20,679 nucleotides of DNA from Candidatus Rokuibacteriota bacterium (lineage in GTDB: Bacteria; Methylomirabilota; Methylomirabilia; Rokubacteriales; CSP1-6): assembly GCA_003220195.1 (NCBI GenBank), contig QHRT01000089.1, positions 407 to 21,085 on the forward strand, given 5' to 3'. This document shows positions 1-7,714 of the stretch, in pieces. The position numbers and the translations under genes are program-made. How positions within the stretch are numbered: position 1 is the stretch's first letter; each line of letters begins with the position of its first letter. The notes under the pieces were generated by a model. That model was not told the DNA's origin. It worked only from the letters and a program-made list of their open reading frames with translations, and did not search any database.

Positions 1-30
1 AGGAATGGCAGGTGGTCGCGGACCGCCGGG

Positions 31-804
31 TTACGCGCCGCGGAAGTTCGGCCGGCGCTTCTCCAGCATCGCGCGCACGCCTTCGCGCGCGTCGTCGCTC
101 TTGCGGGCGCGCCGCGCGAGCTCGTCGAGATCCGCGTGATCGAGGCGTTCGCGGAGCGAGATCGCGCGCTGCACCACCTGTTTCATCCCGGCGAGCGAGA
201 GCGGCGCGTTCTCGGCGATCGAGCGCGCCATGTCGGCGGTGGCGCGCTCGATCTCGCTCGCCGGCACCACGCGATGCACCATCCCGATCTCGTAGGCGCG
301 CCGCGCATCGACGGGGCGGCCGGTCAGGAGGATCTCGCGCGTGTGCGCGGGGCCGATGATTTCCACCAGCTTCTGCCCGAGCGGGAACGGCACGACCAGG
401 CCGATGCGAACGAGCGGCATCGCGAAGCGCGCGTGGTCGGCGGCGATTCTGAGATCACAGTGGAGCGCCAGCTCGCAGCCTCCGGCGAACGCGTCGCCGT
501 TCACCATCGCGATCGTCGCATGAGGTGACCGCTCGACGCGCTGGAACACGGTGATGACGTCGCTCTCCGGGTCCGCGCCGCGCGCCTGCTGCTGCCGCAT
601 CTCGGCGAGATCTCGCCCGGAGCAGAACGCCGTGCCGGCCCCGCGCAGGACCACGACGCGCAGGTCGCTGCGCGCGTCCAGCTCGTCGAATCTTGCGGTG
701 AGCGCGTCCAGCATGGGCGTGTTGAGCGCGTTTCGTTTCTCCGGGCGGTTCAGCGTGATCGTCGCGACACCGTCTTCGACCGAGCACAGGACCTCGTCCG
801 CCAT
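31..804 (-). CDS. Enoyl-CoA hydratase/isomerase (crotonase) family protein
   Basis: A 257-residue protein of normal crotonase length, expected to act on acyl-CoA thioesters in the cytoplasm. Family motifs are in order: NRPEKRNAL near residues 19-27, the oxyanion-hole region GTAFCSGRDL at 57-66, and VNGDAFAGGCELALHCD at 101-117. Glu111 (the E of CEL) matches the first catalytic Glu of enoyl-CoA hydratase. The second catalytic Glu, normally in a 'PE' pair, is Leu131 here (FAMPLVRIGL), so hydration itself is doubtful; isomerase or another crotonase reaction is possible. The ATG at 804 has GGGAGA seven bases upstream. The frame stays open to 999 but the extra residues look non-coding and overlap the upstream gene. 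It starts 20 bases after the stop of the ABC substrate-binding gene, so the two are probably co-transcribed. Family certain, reaction not. Confidence 0.92.
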   Translation of the reverse strand: MADEVLCSVEDGVATITLNRPEKRNALNTPMLDALTARFDELDARSDLRVVVLRGAGTAFCSGRDLAEMRQQQARGADPESDVITVFQRVERSPHATIAMVNGDAFAGGCELALHCDLRIAADHARFAMPLVRIGLVVPFPLGQKLVEIIGPAHTREILLTGRPVDARRAYEIGMVHRVVPASEIERATADMARSIAENAPLSLAGMKQVVQRAISLRERLDHADLDELARRARKSDDAREGVRAMLEKRRPNFRGA

Positions 805-824
805 GCTGTCTCCCGTCCGACTCG

Positions 825-1823
825 TCACTCGATCACGCTCGTCGCCCGCAGCAACACCTTCGGCGGGATCGCGATCTTCAACGTCCGGGCCGCTCGCTGA
901 TTGGCCACCGTGTCGAACTTGCCCGCCTGCTCCATCGGCAACTCGGAGGGCCTGGCGCCCTTGAAGATACGGTCCACGAAGCCGGCGGCGCGCCACCACA
1001 CGTCCGGAAAGTCGATGCCGAATCCGAGGAGGCCGCCGGCGTCGGCGTATTCCCGGAAGCCGATGCTCGGCAGCCGATGTCGCTCGGCGAGCCCCGCCAG
1101 CCGCGCCGCTTGCGCGATGAAGAGCGCGTCCTCGTAGATCGCCAGGCCGTCCGCGCGCGCCTTCGTCATCTGGGCGAACGCGCCGTCGAAGTCGTCGACG
1201 CTCCGGGCCAGGACCTGCACGACCTCGACGTGAATGGTCTGCGCGATCTTTTTCACCGCGTCGTACGTCACGACGTTGCCGGGATTCGTCGCGTTCATCA
1301 ACACCGCGACGCGCTTGATCCCCGGCGCCGCTTCTTTGAGTAGCTCGATGCGCTTGGTATTCACCTCGTGAAAAAAGAAGGCGGAGCCGGTCAGGTTGCC
1401 TCCCGGCCGTGCGAGGGTTTGCACGAGGCCGGTAGCGACGGGATCCCCGACGACGGCGGTGACGATGGGAATGCTGCTCGTCGCCGCCTTCGCCGCTTGG
1501 CTGCCGGGCGTGCCGTGCGTCAGGATGAGATCGACGTTGAGTGAGACCAGCTCCGCGGCCAGCGCGGGGAGACGCGCGTAGTCGCTCTCCGCCCAGCGGA
1601 TCTCCATGGTGACCGTCTTGCCGTCGACGTAGCCGCGTTCGCGGAGCCCCGTGCGGAACGCGTCCAGGAAGGCGCCATGGGACCTGGGCGAGGTCGTTCC
1701 GAGAAAGCCGATGCGCCAGACCTTGCCCGGGGCTTGCGCCTCGCCGCCGAGCGGCGCGACGAACGGCATCAGCGCGATGAGGAGGATCGCCGCACGCATC
1801 CGGGTCGGCTTCAGCGTGGCCAC
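825..1823 (-). CDS. ABC transporter substrate-binding protein (ABC_sub_bind/TrpX-like)
   Basis: A 332-residue exported periplasmic binding protein of the ABC_sub_bind (PF04392) type. An N-terminal signal peptide is visible: basic RMR, then a hydrophobic stretch AAILLIALMPFVAPLG, with likely cleavage after AQA near residue 31. The mature part begins KVWRIGFLG and has the family pattern RTGLRERGYVDGKTV near residues 58-72, ending with RTLKIAIPPKVLLRA. Such proteins deliver a small ligand, often an amino acid or aromatic compound, to an ABC permease; no permease or ATPase gene is in the window, so the ligand is unknown. The GTG at 1823 is preferred because AAAGG lies six to eight bases upstream; ATG at 1799 is an alternative lacking such a site. 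It is divergent from the oxidoreductase at 1882 with 58 bases between. Confidence 0.93.
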   Translation of the reverse strand: MATLKPTRMRAAILLIALMPFVAPLGGEAQAPGKVWRIGFLGTTSPRSHGAFLDAFRTGLRERGYVDGKTVTMEIRWAESDYARLPALAAELVSLNVDLILTHGTPGSQAAKAATSSIPIVTAVVGDPVATGLVQTLARPGGNLTGSAFFFHEVNTKRIELLKEAAPGIKRVAVLMNATNPGNVVTYDAVKKIAQTIHVEVVQVLARSVDDFDGAFAQMTKARADGLAIYEDALFIAQAARLAGLAERHRLPSIGFREYADAGGLLGFGIDFPDVWWRAAGFVDRIFKGARPSELPMEQAGKFDTVANQRAARTLKIAIPPKVLLRATSVIE

Positions 1824-1881
1824 GGCCGCACCTTTATCGCACAGTTCTCCCGGTTCATGTGAGGCGGTACGCTAGCCGGGC
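1824..1881. promoter_or_regulatory. Divergent intergenic region with presumed promoters
   Basis: These 58 bases separate two divergently transcribed genes, so promoters for both must lie here or just inside the genes. No convincing -35/-10 pair or operator could be picked out by eye. The minus-strand gene has an AAAGG Shine-Dalgarno-like site at its edge. Confidence 0.35.
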
Positions 1882-2883
1882 ATGACAGAGCGCTGGGGCC
1901 TGACGATTCCGCTCGAAGGCATCACGCTCCCCGAGCATTGCGATCTGCTGCGCGAAGCCGAGGATCTCGGCTACACGGATTTCTGGTCGTACGAGGCGGA
2001 GGTCGATCCGTTCGTGCCGCTTGCCCTCGCGGCGACGGCGACACGACGAGCCACGCTCGGCACCGCGATCGTCGGCGCGTTCACGCGCGGGCCGGCGATC
2101 ATCGCGGTCGGCGCCGCCGCGCTGGCGGAAGCCGCGCCCGGGCGCTTCTGTCTGGGCATCGGCGCGGGGTCGAACGTCACCGTCGAACGATGGAACGGCG
2201 GCCGTTTCGGCAAGCCGCTGACGCGGGTGACCGAGGTGGTCGAGGCCGTGCGTCAGGCGCTCGACGGCCAGGCGATGACGCTCGAGGGCAAGACGCTGAG
2301 TGTCTCCGGCTTCCGGCTCGGACGGCCGGTTCCGGCGCGCGTGCCGGTCTACGTCGCCGCGCTTCAAGAGAGAATGCTGCGGCAGGCGGTGCGCATTTCC
2401 GACGGCGTGATCATCAACTGGCTGTCCGCTTCCGACGTGAAACGCGTCGCCGCGGTCGTGCGCGAGGAAGCGCGGGCGGTCGGAAAGAACCCGGACGATG
2501 TCGAGGTCGTGTGCCGGATCTTCGTCTGCCCGACCGAGGACCCGGCGATGGCGCGCGACGCGTTTCGCCGCACGGTCACCGCGTATCTGAACGTGCCGGT
2601 CTACCGGAAATTTCACGAGTGGCTGGGGCGCGCCGAGATCCTGCGCGAGATGCACGATCGCTGGGATCGCGGCGACCGGCGGGGCGCGCTGGCGGCGGTC
2701 AGCGATCGAATCGTCGACGACCTCTGTGTGATCGGGACTCCGGACGAGTGCCGCGCGCACATCCGCGCGTATTGCGAGAGCGGCGTGACGGTACCGGTGC
2801 TGAAGCTGATCAATCTCGAGAGCGATCTCGGCCGGCGCGGCGCCGAGAGCGCGGCGATGGTGCGCGCGCTGCGCCCGGCGTAG
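1882..2883 (+). CDS. LLM-class flavin/F420-dependent oxidoreductase
   Basis: A 333-residue luciferase-like monooxygenase-family protein (bacterial luciferase TIM-barrel fold), usual length for the F420-dependent branch. The N-terminus WGLTIPLEGITLPEHCDLL followed by AEDLGYTDFWSYE (residues 28-40) is the typical first strand and helix. LGTAIVGAFTRGPAI around residues 56-70 and RFCLGIGAGSN near 89-99 are conserved barrel segments, and VPVYVAALQERMLR near 155-168 matches the family's mid-protein motif. Likely role is hydride transfer using reduced F420 or FMN in oxidation of an unknown substrate in the cytoplasm. The start follows the divergent ABC gene by 58 bases; only a weak ribosome-binding site is seen. 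The substrate cannot be inferred from its neighbours. Confidence 0.92.
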   Translation: MTERWGLTIPLEGITLPEHCDLLREAEDLGYTDFWSYEAEVDPFVPLALAATATRRATLGTAIVGAFTRGPAIIAVGAAALAEAAPGRFCLGIGAGSNVTVERWNGGRFGKPLTRVTEVVEAVRQALDGQAMTLEGKTLSVSGFRLGRPVPARVPVYVAALQERMLRQAVRISDGVIINWLSASDVKRVAAVVREEARAVGKNPDDVEVVCRIFVCPTEDPAMARDAFRRTVTAYLNVPVYRKFHEWLGRAEILREMHDRWDRGDRRGALAAVSDRIVDDLCVIGTPDECRAHIRAYCESGVTVPVLKLINLESDLGRRGAESAAMVRALRPA

Positions 2884-2966
2884 CCGACGCCGACACAAGA
2901 CTCCGCTGTATCTCTTCTTCGACACTTGAAGCTCATCCCGAACCGGCGTACAACGACTGCGCCGCG

Positions 2967-3332
2967 ATGACGAACGGGGAATATCAACAGCTCGTCCAGT
3001 TCCTCGGGGAACAATTCGCCGCGATCGATCGGCGCTTTGCCGCCGTCGACCAACGGTTCGCTGCGATGGAGCGGCGCTTTGACGCTCTCGAACGCCGCGT
3101 CGAAGAAGGCTTTCGCGAAGTGCTCGGCCATCTCGACGCGATCTACCGGCGACTCGAGCGGCTGGAGCAGGAATATCACGCGATCGTCGAAGGCCTGGGC
3201 CGCATCGAGGGGATCCTCACGGACGAGCGAGGACGGCGCGAAGAGCTCGAACGTGGCCTCGCCGAGCTGAGAGAGCGCGTCGCGCTGCTTCAGGCTCGCA
3301 TCGACGAGCTCGAGCGTCGACTGCGAGCCTGA
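2967..3332 (+). CDS. Small coiled-coil protein, function unknown
   Basis: A 121-residue, highly charged, almost entirely helical protein with no signal peptide or membrane segment. Residues about 17-40 hold a seven-residue repeat with Phe at fixed spacing (RRFAAVDQ, RFAAMER, RFDALER), followed by VEEGFREVLGHLDAIYRRLERLEQEY and a Leu-rich heptad pattern to the C-terminus (LLQARIDELERRL). This is a textbook coiled coil and probably oligomerises. Such short proteins occur as free-standing stalks or adaptors and sometimes next to toxin-antitoxin genes. The ATG at 2967 is 83 bases after the preceding gene; upstream reading in the same frame is a shadow of that gene. It converges with the HepT-like gene at 3449. 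I do not recognise a specific family. Confidence 0.75.
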   Translation: MTNGEYQQLVQFLGEQFAAIDRRFAAVDQRFAAMERRFDALERRVEEGFREVLGHLDAIYRRLERLEQEYHAIVEGLGRIEGILTDERGRREELERGLAELRERVALLQARIDELERRLRA

Positions 3333-3362
3333 CACCAATCATCGGTTCGGGGTGACCCTCGA

Positions 3363-3440
3363 GTCACGGGCCGCGTGACGGCTCGGGCGTCTCGAGCGCT
3401 TCAAGTGCGGGATGACCTATTCGCCCACCGGTGCATCCCG
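3363..3440. terminator. Hairpin region between convergent genes, possible bidirectional terminator
   Basis: Two inverted repeats lie between the convergent coiled-coil and HepT-like genes. GTCACG (3363-3368) pairs with CGTGAC (3374-3379) across a 5-base loop, and the flanking CCCTCGA/CTCGGG can extend the stem imperfectly. CGGGATG (3408-3414) pairs with CATCCCG (3434-3440) across 19 bases. Neither is followed by a T-run, so these are not classic intrinsic terminators; the position between convergent genes is the main argument. Confidence 0.3.
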
Positions 3441-3448
3441 TGCCAGCC

Positions 3449-3865
3449 TCACGGGATTCGTGACGCGAGCGCCGCGCAGAACGCCTCGAGATCGCGGAGA
3501 TCTTTCGAGGCCATCTCATGCACCCGCCGCCAGTCGACGATTCCATACTGGTGCGCCACGAGGTTGCGCAGGCCCGAGGCGGAAGCCAGCCGCGACGCGA
3601 GTGGCCGCTCGATCACGCCGTGGTCGGCCAGGGAAATGAACATCGCGCCGAAAGTGTCCGGCACGGCCCAGCCTTCATCGGCCAGCCAGTGAGACGCCAG
3701 GTCGATGCAGGTCTGGATCGCCACGAAGAGATTCAGGATGGTGATTTCGCGCGCCGTGCGATCCTCGAGAAACGTTTCGACCGAGGCAGGAAGCACCGAG
3801 CGGATCCGAGCGGTGGCATCACGAACGGCCGCGATCCGGCCCGCGACCAGCGTCTTATCGACCAC
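3449..3865 (-). CDS. hepT: HepT-like HEPN-domain ribonuclease toxin (DUF86)
   Basis: A 138-residue, mostly helical HEPN-domain protein. The catalytic RX4HXY motif is visible as RNLVAHQY (Arg100, His105, Tyr107 counted from the chosen start). In the characterised HepT/MntA (type VII) systems this motif makes the protein an RNase toxin, and the motif Tyr is AMPylated by the partner nucleotidyltransferase. The start is placed at GTG 3865, giving an N-terminus MVDKTLVAGRIAAV that fits the family; it overlaps the end of the MntA-like gene by 11 bases, consistent with translational coupling. A GTG at 3886 would add seven residues (including CCGRRR) that look foreign. The partner gene just upstream makes the assignment strong; activity in this host is inferred. 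Confidence 0.88.
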   Translation of the reverse strand: MVDKTLVAGRIAAVRDATARIRSVLPASVETFLEDRTAREITILNLFVAIQTCIDLASHWLADEGWAVPDTFGAMFISLADHGVIERPLASRLASASGLRNLVAHQYGIVDWRRVHEMASKDLRDLEAFCAALASRIP

Positions 3866-4181
3866 GCGCCGCCGCCCGCAGCACACCGGCCGCGCAGCGG
3901 TCCTCGATCGGCTTGAAATCGAGATACTCCAGGATCGCGCGAGCCTTTCGTGTCACCAGCGCCCGATGGTCGCGGTCGAGGATGACCGTGCCATCAGCGG
4001 ATTCGAGGCGAGCCGCCAGACCTCCCAGCGCGTGCGCGTCTCGTGAGGCGCCCGCGCGAAGGCCCAGTGCCACGTCGATGTCACTGCCGGGACGGCCACG
4101 GCCTCGGGCCGTTGAGCCGAAGATCAGCGCGTAGGCGACATCCTCCTCGCTGGCGAGCACTCGGGCGACGTTCTCGATCAC
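3855..4181 (-). CDS. mntA: MntA-like minimal nucleotidyltransferase antitoxin
   Basis: A 108-residue minimal nucleotidyltransferase. The signature GSX10DXD is exact: Gly22-Ser23, ten residues, Asp34-Ile-Asp36 (FGSTARGRGRPGSDID). A third acidic residue candidate is Asp69 in VILDRD. In known MntA/HepT pairs the enzyme transfers AMP from ATP to the HepT active-site tyrosine and neutralises the RNase. It starts with GTG at 4181, without a strong ribosome-binding site, and runs 11 bases into the HepT-like gene. It is a little shorter than many MntA proteins at the C-terminus. It lies 43 bases downstream of the end of the long minus-strand operon and may have its own promoter or be read through. 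Confidence 0.88.
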   Translation of the reverse strand: MIENVARVLASEEDVAYALIFGSTARGRGRPGSDIDVALGLRAGASRDAHALGGLAARLESADGTVILDRDHRALVTRKARAILEYLDFKPIEDRCAAGVLRAAARGR

Positions 4182-4224
4182 GGCGTCACGGTATCACGCG
4201 GGATCGCTCGATATGCGATGGCCG

Positions 4225-7077
4225 CTACCGTGAGCTCGTGGTCATCGCGTCTTGACCCTCCTGTGCGATGCGGTGATATCGACCCGGCGCGAGCGGGCCG
4301 TACGATCGCGCCGGCGCCCCGCACCACGAGATATTCGCGGTCACCGGCCCGGCGTAACCGGCCAGGCCGAAGAGCGCGCGGCGATCGTTCTGCGCCGAGA
4401 GCCCGTTCGCGATCGTGATCTCTCGCATCTGCTGTGCCGGCTTCCCGTCTTCGTCGTACCGGATCGTGATGCGGCTGCCGGCGGCGTCACGGTTGCAAGT
4501 GCGCCCGTCGCCGACGAGCTGGATGCCGATCCAGTGCCGGGCGGCCGTTGCCGGACCGTCGTGCAGCGTGTTCCGGTAGAGCGAGATCGGCGCGAACTGG
4601 TGCGTGATGATGAGGTCGAGCGCGCCGTCGTTGTCGAGATCGACGAGCGCGACGCCGCGCGAGTTGGTGTCCGCTTTCCACCCGAGCTGCGGCGCCACGT
4701 CGACGAACTGCCGGCGCGCGCGATCGCCCTGGCTCAGGTAGACGCGGTTCGCCTCCTTGCCGAAGATGCAGAAGCCGCGGAGATCGCCCCAGCGATCGAC
4801 GTACGTGTGAATCTCCGGCGGCGAGCGCATCAGCTTCTCGTTCACGTACCAGTAGCTCGGACACTTCGCGAACTTCTTGTCGATCGTGTCGTCGACCATG
4901 CCGTTGGCCTGCACGATGTCGAGCCAGCCGTCGCCGTCGAGATCGCCGAGCGCCGCGCCCCAGCCGAAGCGCCGCTCGTTCAGGGCGCCCCGCCGCGTCG
5001 CCTCGTCGACGAAGCGCGGGCGAAAGGCATCGCGCGGATCCGGGTACGTCATCCACAGGAGACTGCCCTCGGCCTGCAACGGCACGTGGACGTTCGAGAC
5101 GTAGACGTCGAGCCAGCCGTTCCTGTCGAGATCCCCTATCGATGCGTTCATGCCCTTGTAACTGTCTCGGCCGATCGTACCGAACATCGTGCCCTCGACG
5201 CGTACGAAACGTCGGCCCTGGTCGTTGAGGTACAGATCGTCGGGCCCGAAGTCGTTCGCGACATAGAGGTCTGGCCACCCGTCGTTGTTCAGGTCTCCTG
5301 CCGCGATCGCGAGGCTCCAGTGCGTCTCCGGCATGCCGAGCTTCACGATGTCTTGCCGCACGAATCGTCCGTCACCGAGGTTCCGGTAGAGCGCGTTCAG
5401 CCCGCCGTTTCGCGCGTTGTCCCAGCTCGCGTGCATGAAGCCGAGCATGCGCCGGTCGCCCGGGTACTCCGGTTGCGGAAGGCGAAATACGGTGAACGGC
5501 CGCGGCACCGGATACGCGGTGAGGTGGGTGGCGAACGCGTTGCCGACGATCAGATCGAGCCGGCCGTCGCGATCGTAATCGAAGAAGTTCGCCGCGATCG
5601 AGACCGCGTGGTCGGCGATGCCGGCCTCCGCGCTCACGTCCACGAACGTCGGCCGGCCGGTCTCGGTCAGCATGTTGCGGAGCAGGATGTTCTTGCCGTA
5701 GCCGACACCGAGAAAGAGGTCCTGGTCGCCGTCGTTGTCGTAGTCGACGAAGAGGGCGACGCCCGTGATCCCATGCGTGGCCGGGTCCGCGTTGATCCGG
5801 GCGAGCGCCGGGATCGGGATCCGCTCGAAGCGAAAACCGCCGAGGTTGCGGTAGAGAACGTTGCGGTCCTCCGGCCGCATCAGCGGATTCGTGACGAAGA
5901 CGTCCAGCAGGCCGTCGTTGTCGAAGTCGCCGATCGCGACCGCGCTGCCCGCCGACAGGAGCCATTTCGCGAGATGCTGCACGCGCGGGTCGAGCTCCTG
6001 CCACACCGTTCCCAGCCGCGCGTCGATGCCCGAGCGCTCGGGCGGAATCGGCTCGAGCCGGAACGGGAGATCGTGGGCCTCGACCGACGGCGCCAGCACG
6101 TAGTGATAGGTCGCGAGCATCGCGGCGCCGAGGAGCAGCAGCACGAGAGCAGCGCGGATCACCGAGGGATGGAGCAGGCCTTCATCGAGCCAGCGGCGCA
6201 AGCCCTGGCGTGTGAGGCGTCGCACGTGCATGAACAGGAAGCGGGCCAGCGCGACTGTGAACGCGGCGTAGAAGAACGTGTAGACGCTCGAGAGCACGTG
6301 AAATCCGAAATCGACGACGACGAGCGCGAGGGCCGTCCCGACCTGCGCGCGGCGGCCGCGCGGCGACGTCTTCGGATCCGTGATCATGAAGAAGACGAAG
6401 AGAAAAAACGGCGCCGACGTGAGCGTGCCGAGCAGCAACGCTTCCGGCGGCAGATACCACCTCATGCCCCAGGCGCGGAGCGCGATCTGCACCAGGTAAA
6501 AGCCGAGGAACGACACGATCAGCAGGTTCCGGCCGATCCGGAAGACGAAGAGCGTCAGCGCCGCGGTGACGATGAAGACCGACATCGCGACGGTGCCGCC
6601 CCACTGGTACGCGGGCGCCGAGCTGATCAGATCTCGCGTCACGATGAGCGACAGCGCCACGCCGAACATCGACGGGTTGAAGACGTGCGCGCCCTCGTAC
6701 GTCAGGAGGTACTTCGACCCGATCGTCAGGTATACGGGCAGAAAGAGCAGCCAGGAGTCGTGCGAGTAGTCGAGCAAGAGCGCGAGCGACAGCGAGCTGA
6801 TGTAGGCGCTCAGCGGCACGATGAGCTTCCGCTCGCGCAGGACGACGTGGAGCGCCACGTCGAGCAGGCAGCCGGCCGCCACCGTCAGCGCGATGTCGCG
6901 CGGCCCGCGATTGAAGTGGAGCACCGTGCAGCCGAGCGCCGCGTACACCGTCAGGATCGCGGCGAAGGCCGTCCGCGGATCGCGGCGGGACGGGATGCTC
7001 CATGCCCACGCGACGGACGGCGCGGCGGATGCCGATCGCAGGAATGGCAGGCGCTCCAGCAGCACCCTGGTCGTCAC
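4225..7077 (-). CDS. UnbU-like (RnfD/NqrB-like) membrane domain fused to CRTAC1/UnbV-like FG-GAP + ASPIC protein
   Basis: A 950-residue, two-part membrane protein. Residues about 34-330 hold roughly nine to ten hydrophobic segments with the RnfD/NqrB/UnbU-like motif GSKYLLTYEGAHVFNPSMFG (120-139), ending in a helix near 309-329. Residues about 375-830 form an extracytoplasmic propeller with seven calcium-type DxDxDGxxD loops at 384, 445, 500, 595, 649, 712 and 813. Residues about 848-930 match the C-terminal ASPIC/UnbV domain. UnbU and UnbV are separate neighbouring proteins in enediyne clusters; here they are one chain. An electron-transfer or membrane-assembly role is inferred from RnfD/NqrB similarity and is not shown. 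The GTG start lies 4 bases after the stop of the 210-residue membrane protein gene. It is the last gene of the long operon. Confidence 0.9.
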   Translation of the reverse strand: MTTRVLLERLPFLRSASAAPSVAWAWSIPSRRDPRTAFAAILTVYAALGCTVLHFNRGPRDIALTVAAGCLLDVALHVVLRERKLIVPLSAYISSLSLALLLDYSHDSWLLFLPVYLTIGSKYLLTYEGAHVFNPSMFGVALSLIVTRDLISSAPAYQWGGTVAMSVFIVTAALTLFVFRIGRNLLIVSFLGFYLVQIALRAWGMRWYLPPEALLLGTLTSAPFFLFVFFMITDPKTSPRGRRAQVGTALALVVVDFGFHVLSSVYTFFYAAFTVALARFLFMHVRRLTRQGLRRWLDEGLLHPSVIRAALVLLLLGAAMLATYHYVLAPSVEAHDLPFRLEPIPPERSGIDARLGTVWQELDPRVQHLAKWLLSAGSAVAIGDFDNDGLLDVFVTNPLMRPEDRNVLYRNLGGFRFERIPIPALARINADPATHGITGVALFVDYDNDGDQDLFLGVGYGKNILLRNMLTETGRPTFVDVSAEAGIADHAVSIAANFFDYDRDGRLDLIVGNAFATHLTAYPVPRPFTVFRLPQPEYPGDRRMLGFMHASWDNARNGGLNALYRNLGDGRFVRQDIVKLGMPETHWSLAIAAGDLNNDGWPDLYVANDFGPDDLYLNDQGRRFVRVEGTMFGTIGRDSYKGMNASIGDLDRNGWLDVYVSNVHVPLQAEGSLLWMTYPDPRDAFRPRFVDEATRRGALNERRFGWGAALGDLDGDGWLDIVQANGMVDDTIDKKFAKCPSYWYVNEKLMRSPPEIHTYVDRWGDLRGFCIFGKEANRVYLSQGDRARRQFVDVAPQLGWKADTNSRGVALVDLDNDGALDLIITHQFAPISLYRNTLHDGPATAARHWIGIQLVGDGRTCNRDAAGSRITIRYDEDGKPAQQMREITIANGLSAQNDRRALFGLAGYAGPVTANISWCGAPARSYGPLAPGRYHRIAQEGQDAMTTSSR

Positions 7078-7081
7078 GACG

Positions 7082-7714
7082 TCACCACGAAACCCGACCC
7101 GGGAAACCGAACAGCCGCTCGCGCCACGTCCAGAGAAACCAGCCGAGATGCGTGTACACCACGAGGTCCACCAGTCGCGTGAGCTGGTTGATGTGGCGGA
7201 AAGCCGCGGTCGGCGCCGCGAAGTAGACCGCGTCCTGATGGACGCGCATCCGGTAGAAGAGCGCGGCGAAGACGACCTCGGCCATGAACGTCGCCTGCAC
7301 GACCTGCGTGTACGCGAGCACCGCGGCGTCGAAGTCGTTCGTCATCCCGGCCAGGACGGTGTCGGGGCGGCGTCGCAGTACTTCGATCAGGCCGATCGTC
7401 GCGAGATCGTGGGCGATGCCGTAGATGGGACTCCAGCCGAACGTCACGTAGATGAGCGGGAGCTCGACGAGACCGCGCACGACCATGCTGATGAGCAGGC
7501 CGGCGAGCACCAGCCGCACGTCGCGATGGAGATCGGGATGGAGCACGAGCGCGGCGGGCACGATCACCCACGCGGTGAGGACGTAGTTCAGCCAGAGAAT
7601 CTTCTCCACGGACATCGGTCCGCCGACCTGGCCGGCGAAGTTCTGCCGACAGTAGAAGATCGTCGAGAACGCGGCGATGCCCGCCATCCCGAGGAGCAGG
7701 CCGCCTCCGATCAC
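7082..7714 (-). CDS. Polytopic membrane protein, unknown function
   Basis: A 210-residue integral membrane protein with about six hydrophobic segments: near residues 2-22, 41-60, 67-91, 122-131 (weak), 142-156 and 186-205. Aromatic and His residues cluster toward the C-terminal half (FRHINQLTRLVDLVVYTHLGWFLW). There is no recognisable catalytic motif and I do not know the family. It starts with GTG at 7714, overlapping the stop of the double-GNAT gene by 4 bases (GTGA), and ends 4 bases before the UnbU-UnbV-like fusion. This strict coupling to the fusion gene suggests it is a partner subunit of that membrane protein, but this is inference. Confidence 0.82.
   Translation of the reverse strand: MIGGGLLLGMAGIAAFSTIFYCRQNFAGQVGGPMSVEKILWLNYVLTAWVIVPAALVLHPDLHRDVRLVLAGLLISMVVRGLVELPLIYVTFGWSPIYGIAHDLATIGLIEVLRRRPDTVLAGMTNDFDAAVLAYTQVVQATFMAEVVFAALFYRMRVHQDAVYFAAPTAAFRHINQLTRLVDLVVYTHLGWFLWTWRERLFGFPGRVSW

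Noticed and set aside
1938..3332. A 464-codon plus-strand frame covering the oxidoreductase and coiled-coil genes
   Set aside because: The first 343 codons are a shadow of the oxidoreductase gene; only the final 121 from ATG 2967 look real.
4203..4219. ATCGC/GCGAT inverted repeat after the last operon gene as a terminator
   Set aside because: The stem is only five bases, with no T-run, so it is indistinguishable from chance.
4252..7182. A 976-codon open frame on the plus strand opposite the UnbU-UnbV-like gene
   Set aside because: Its composition is Arg/Glu/Asp/Val-rich antisense reading of GC-rich coding DNA; the minus strand shows clear domains and calcium motifs.
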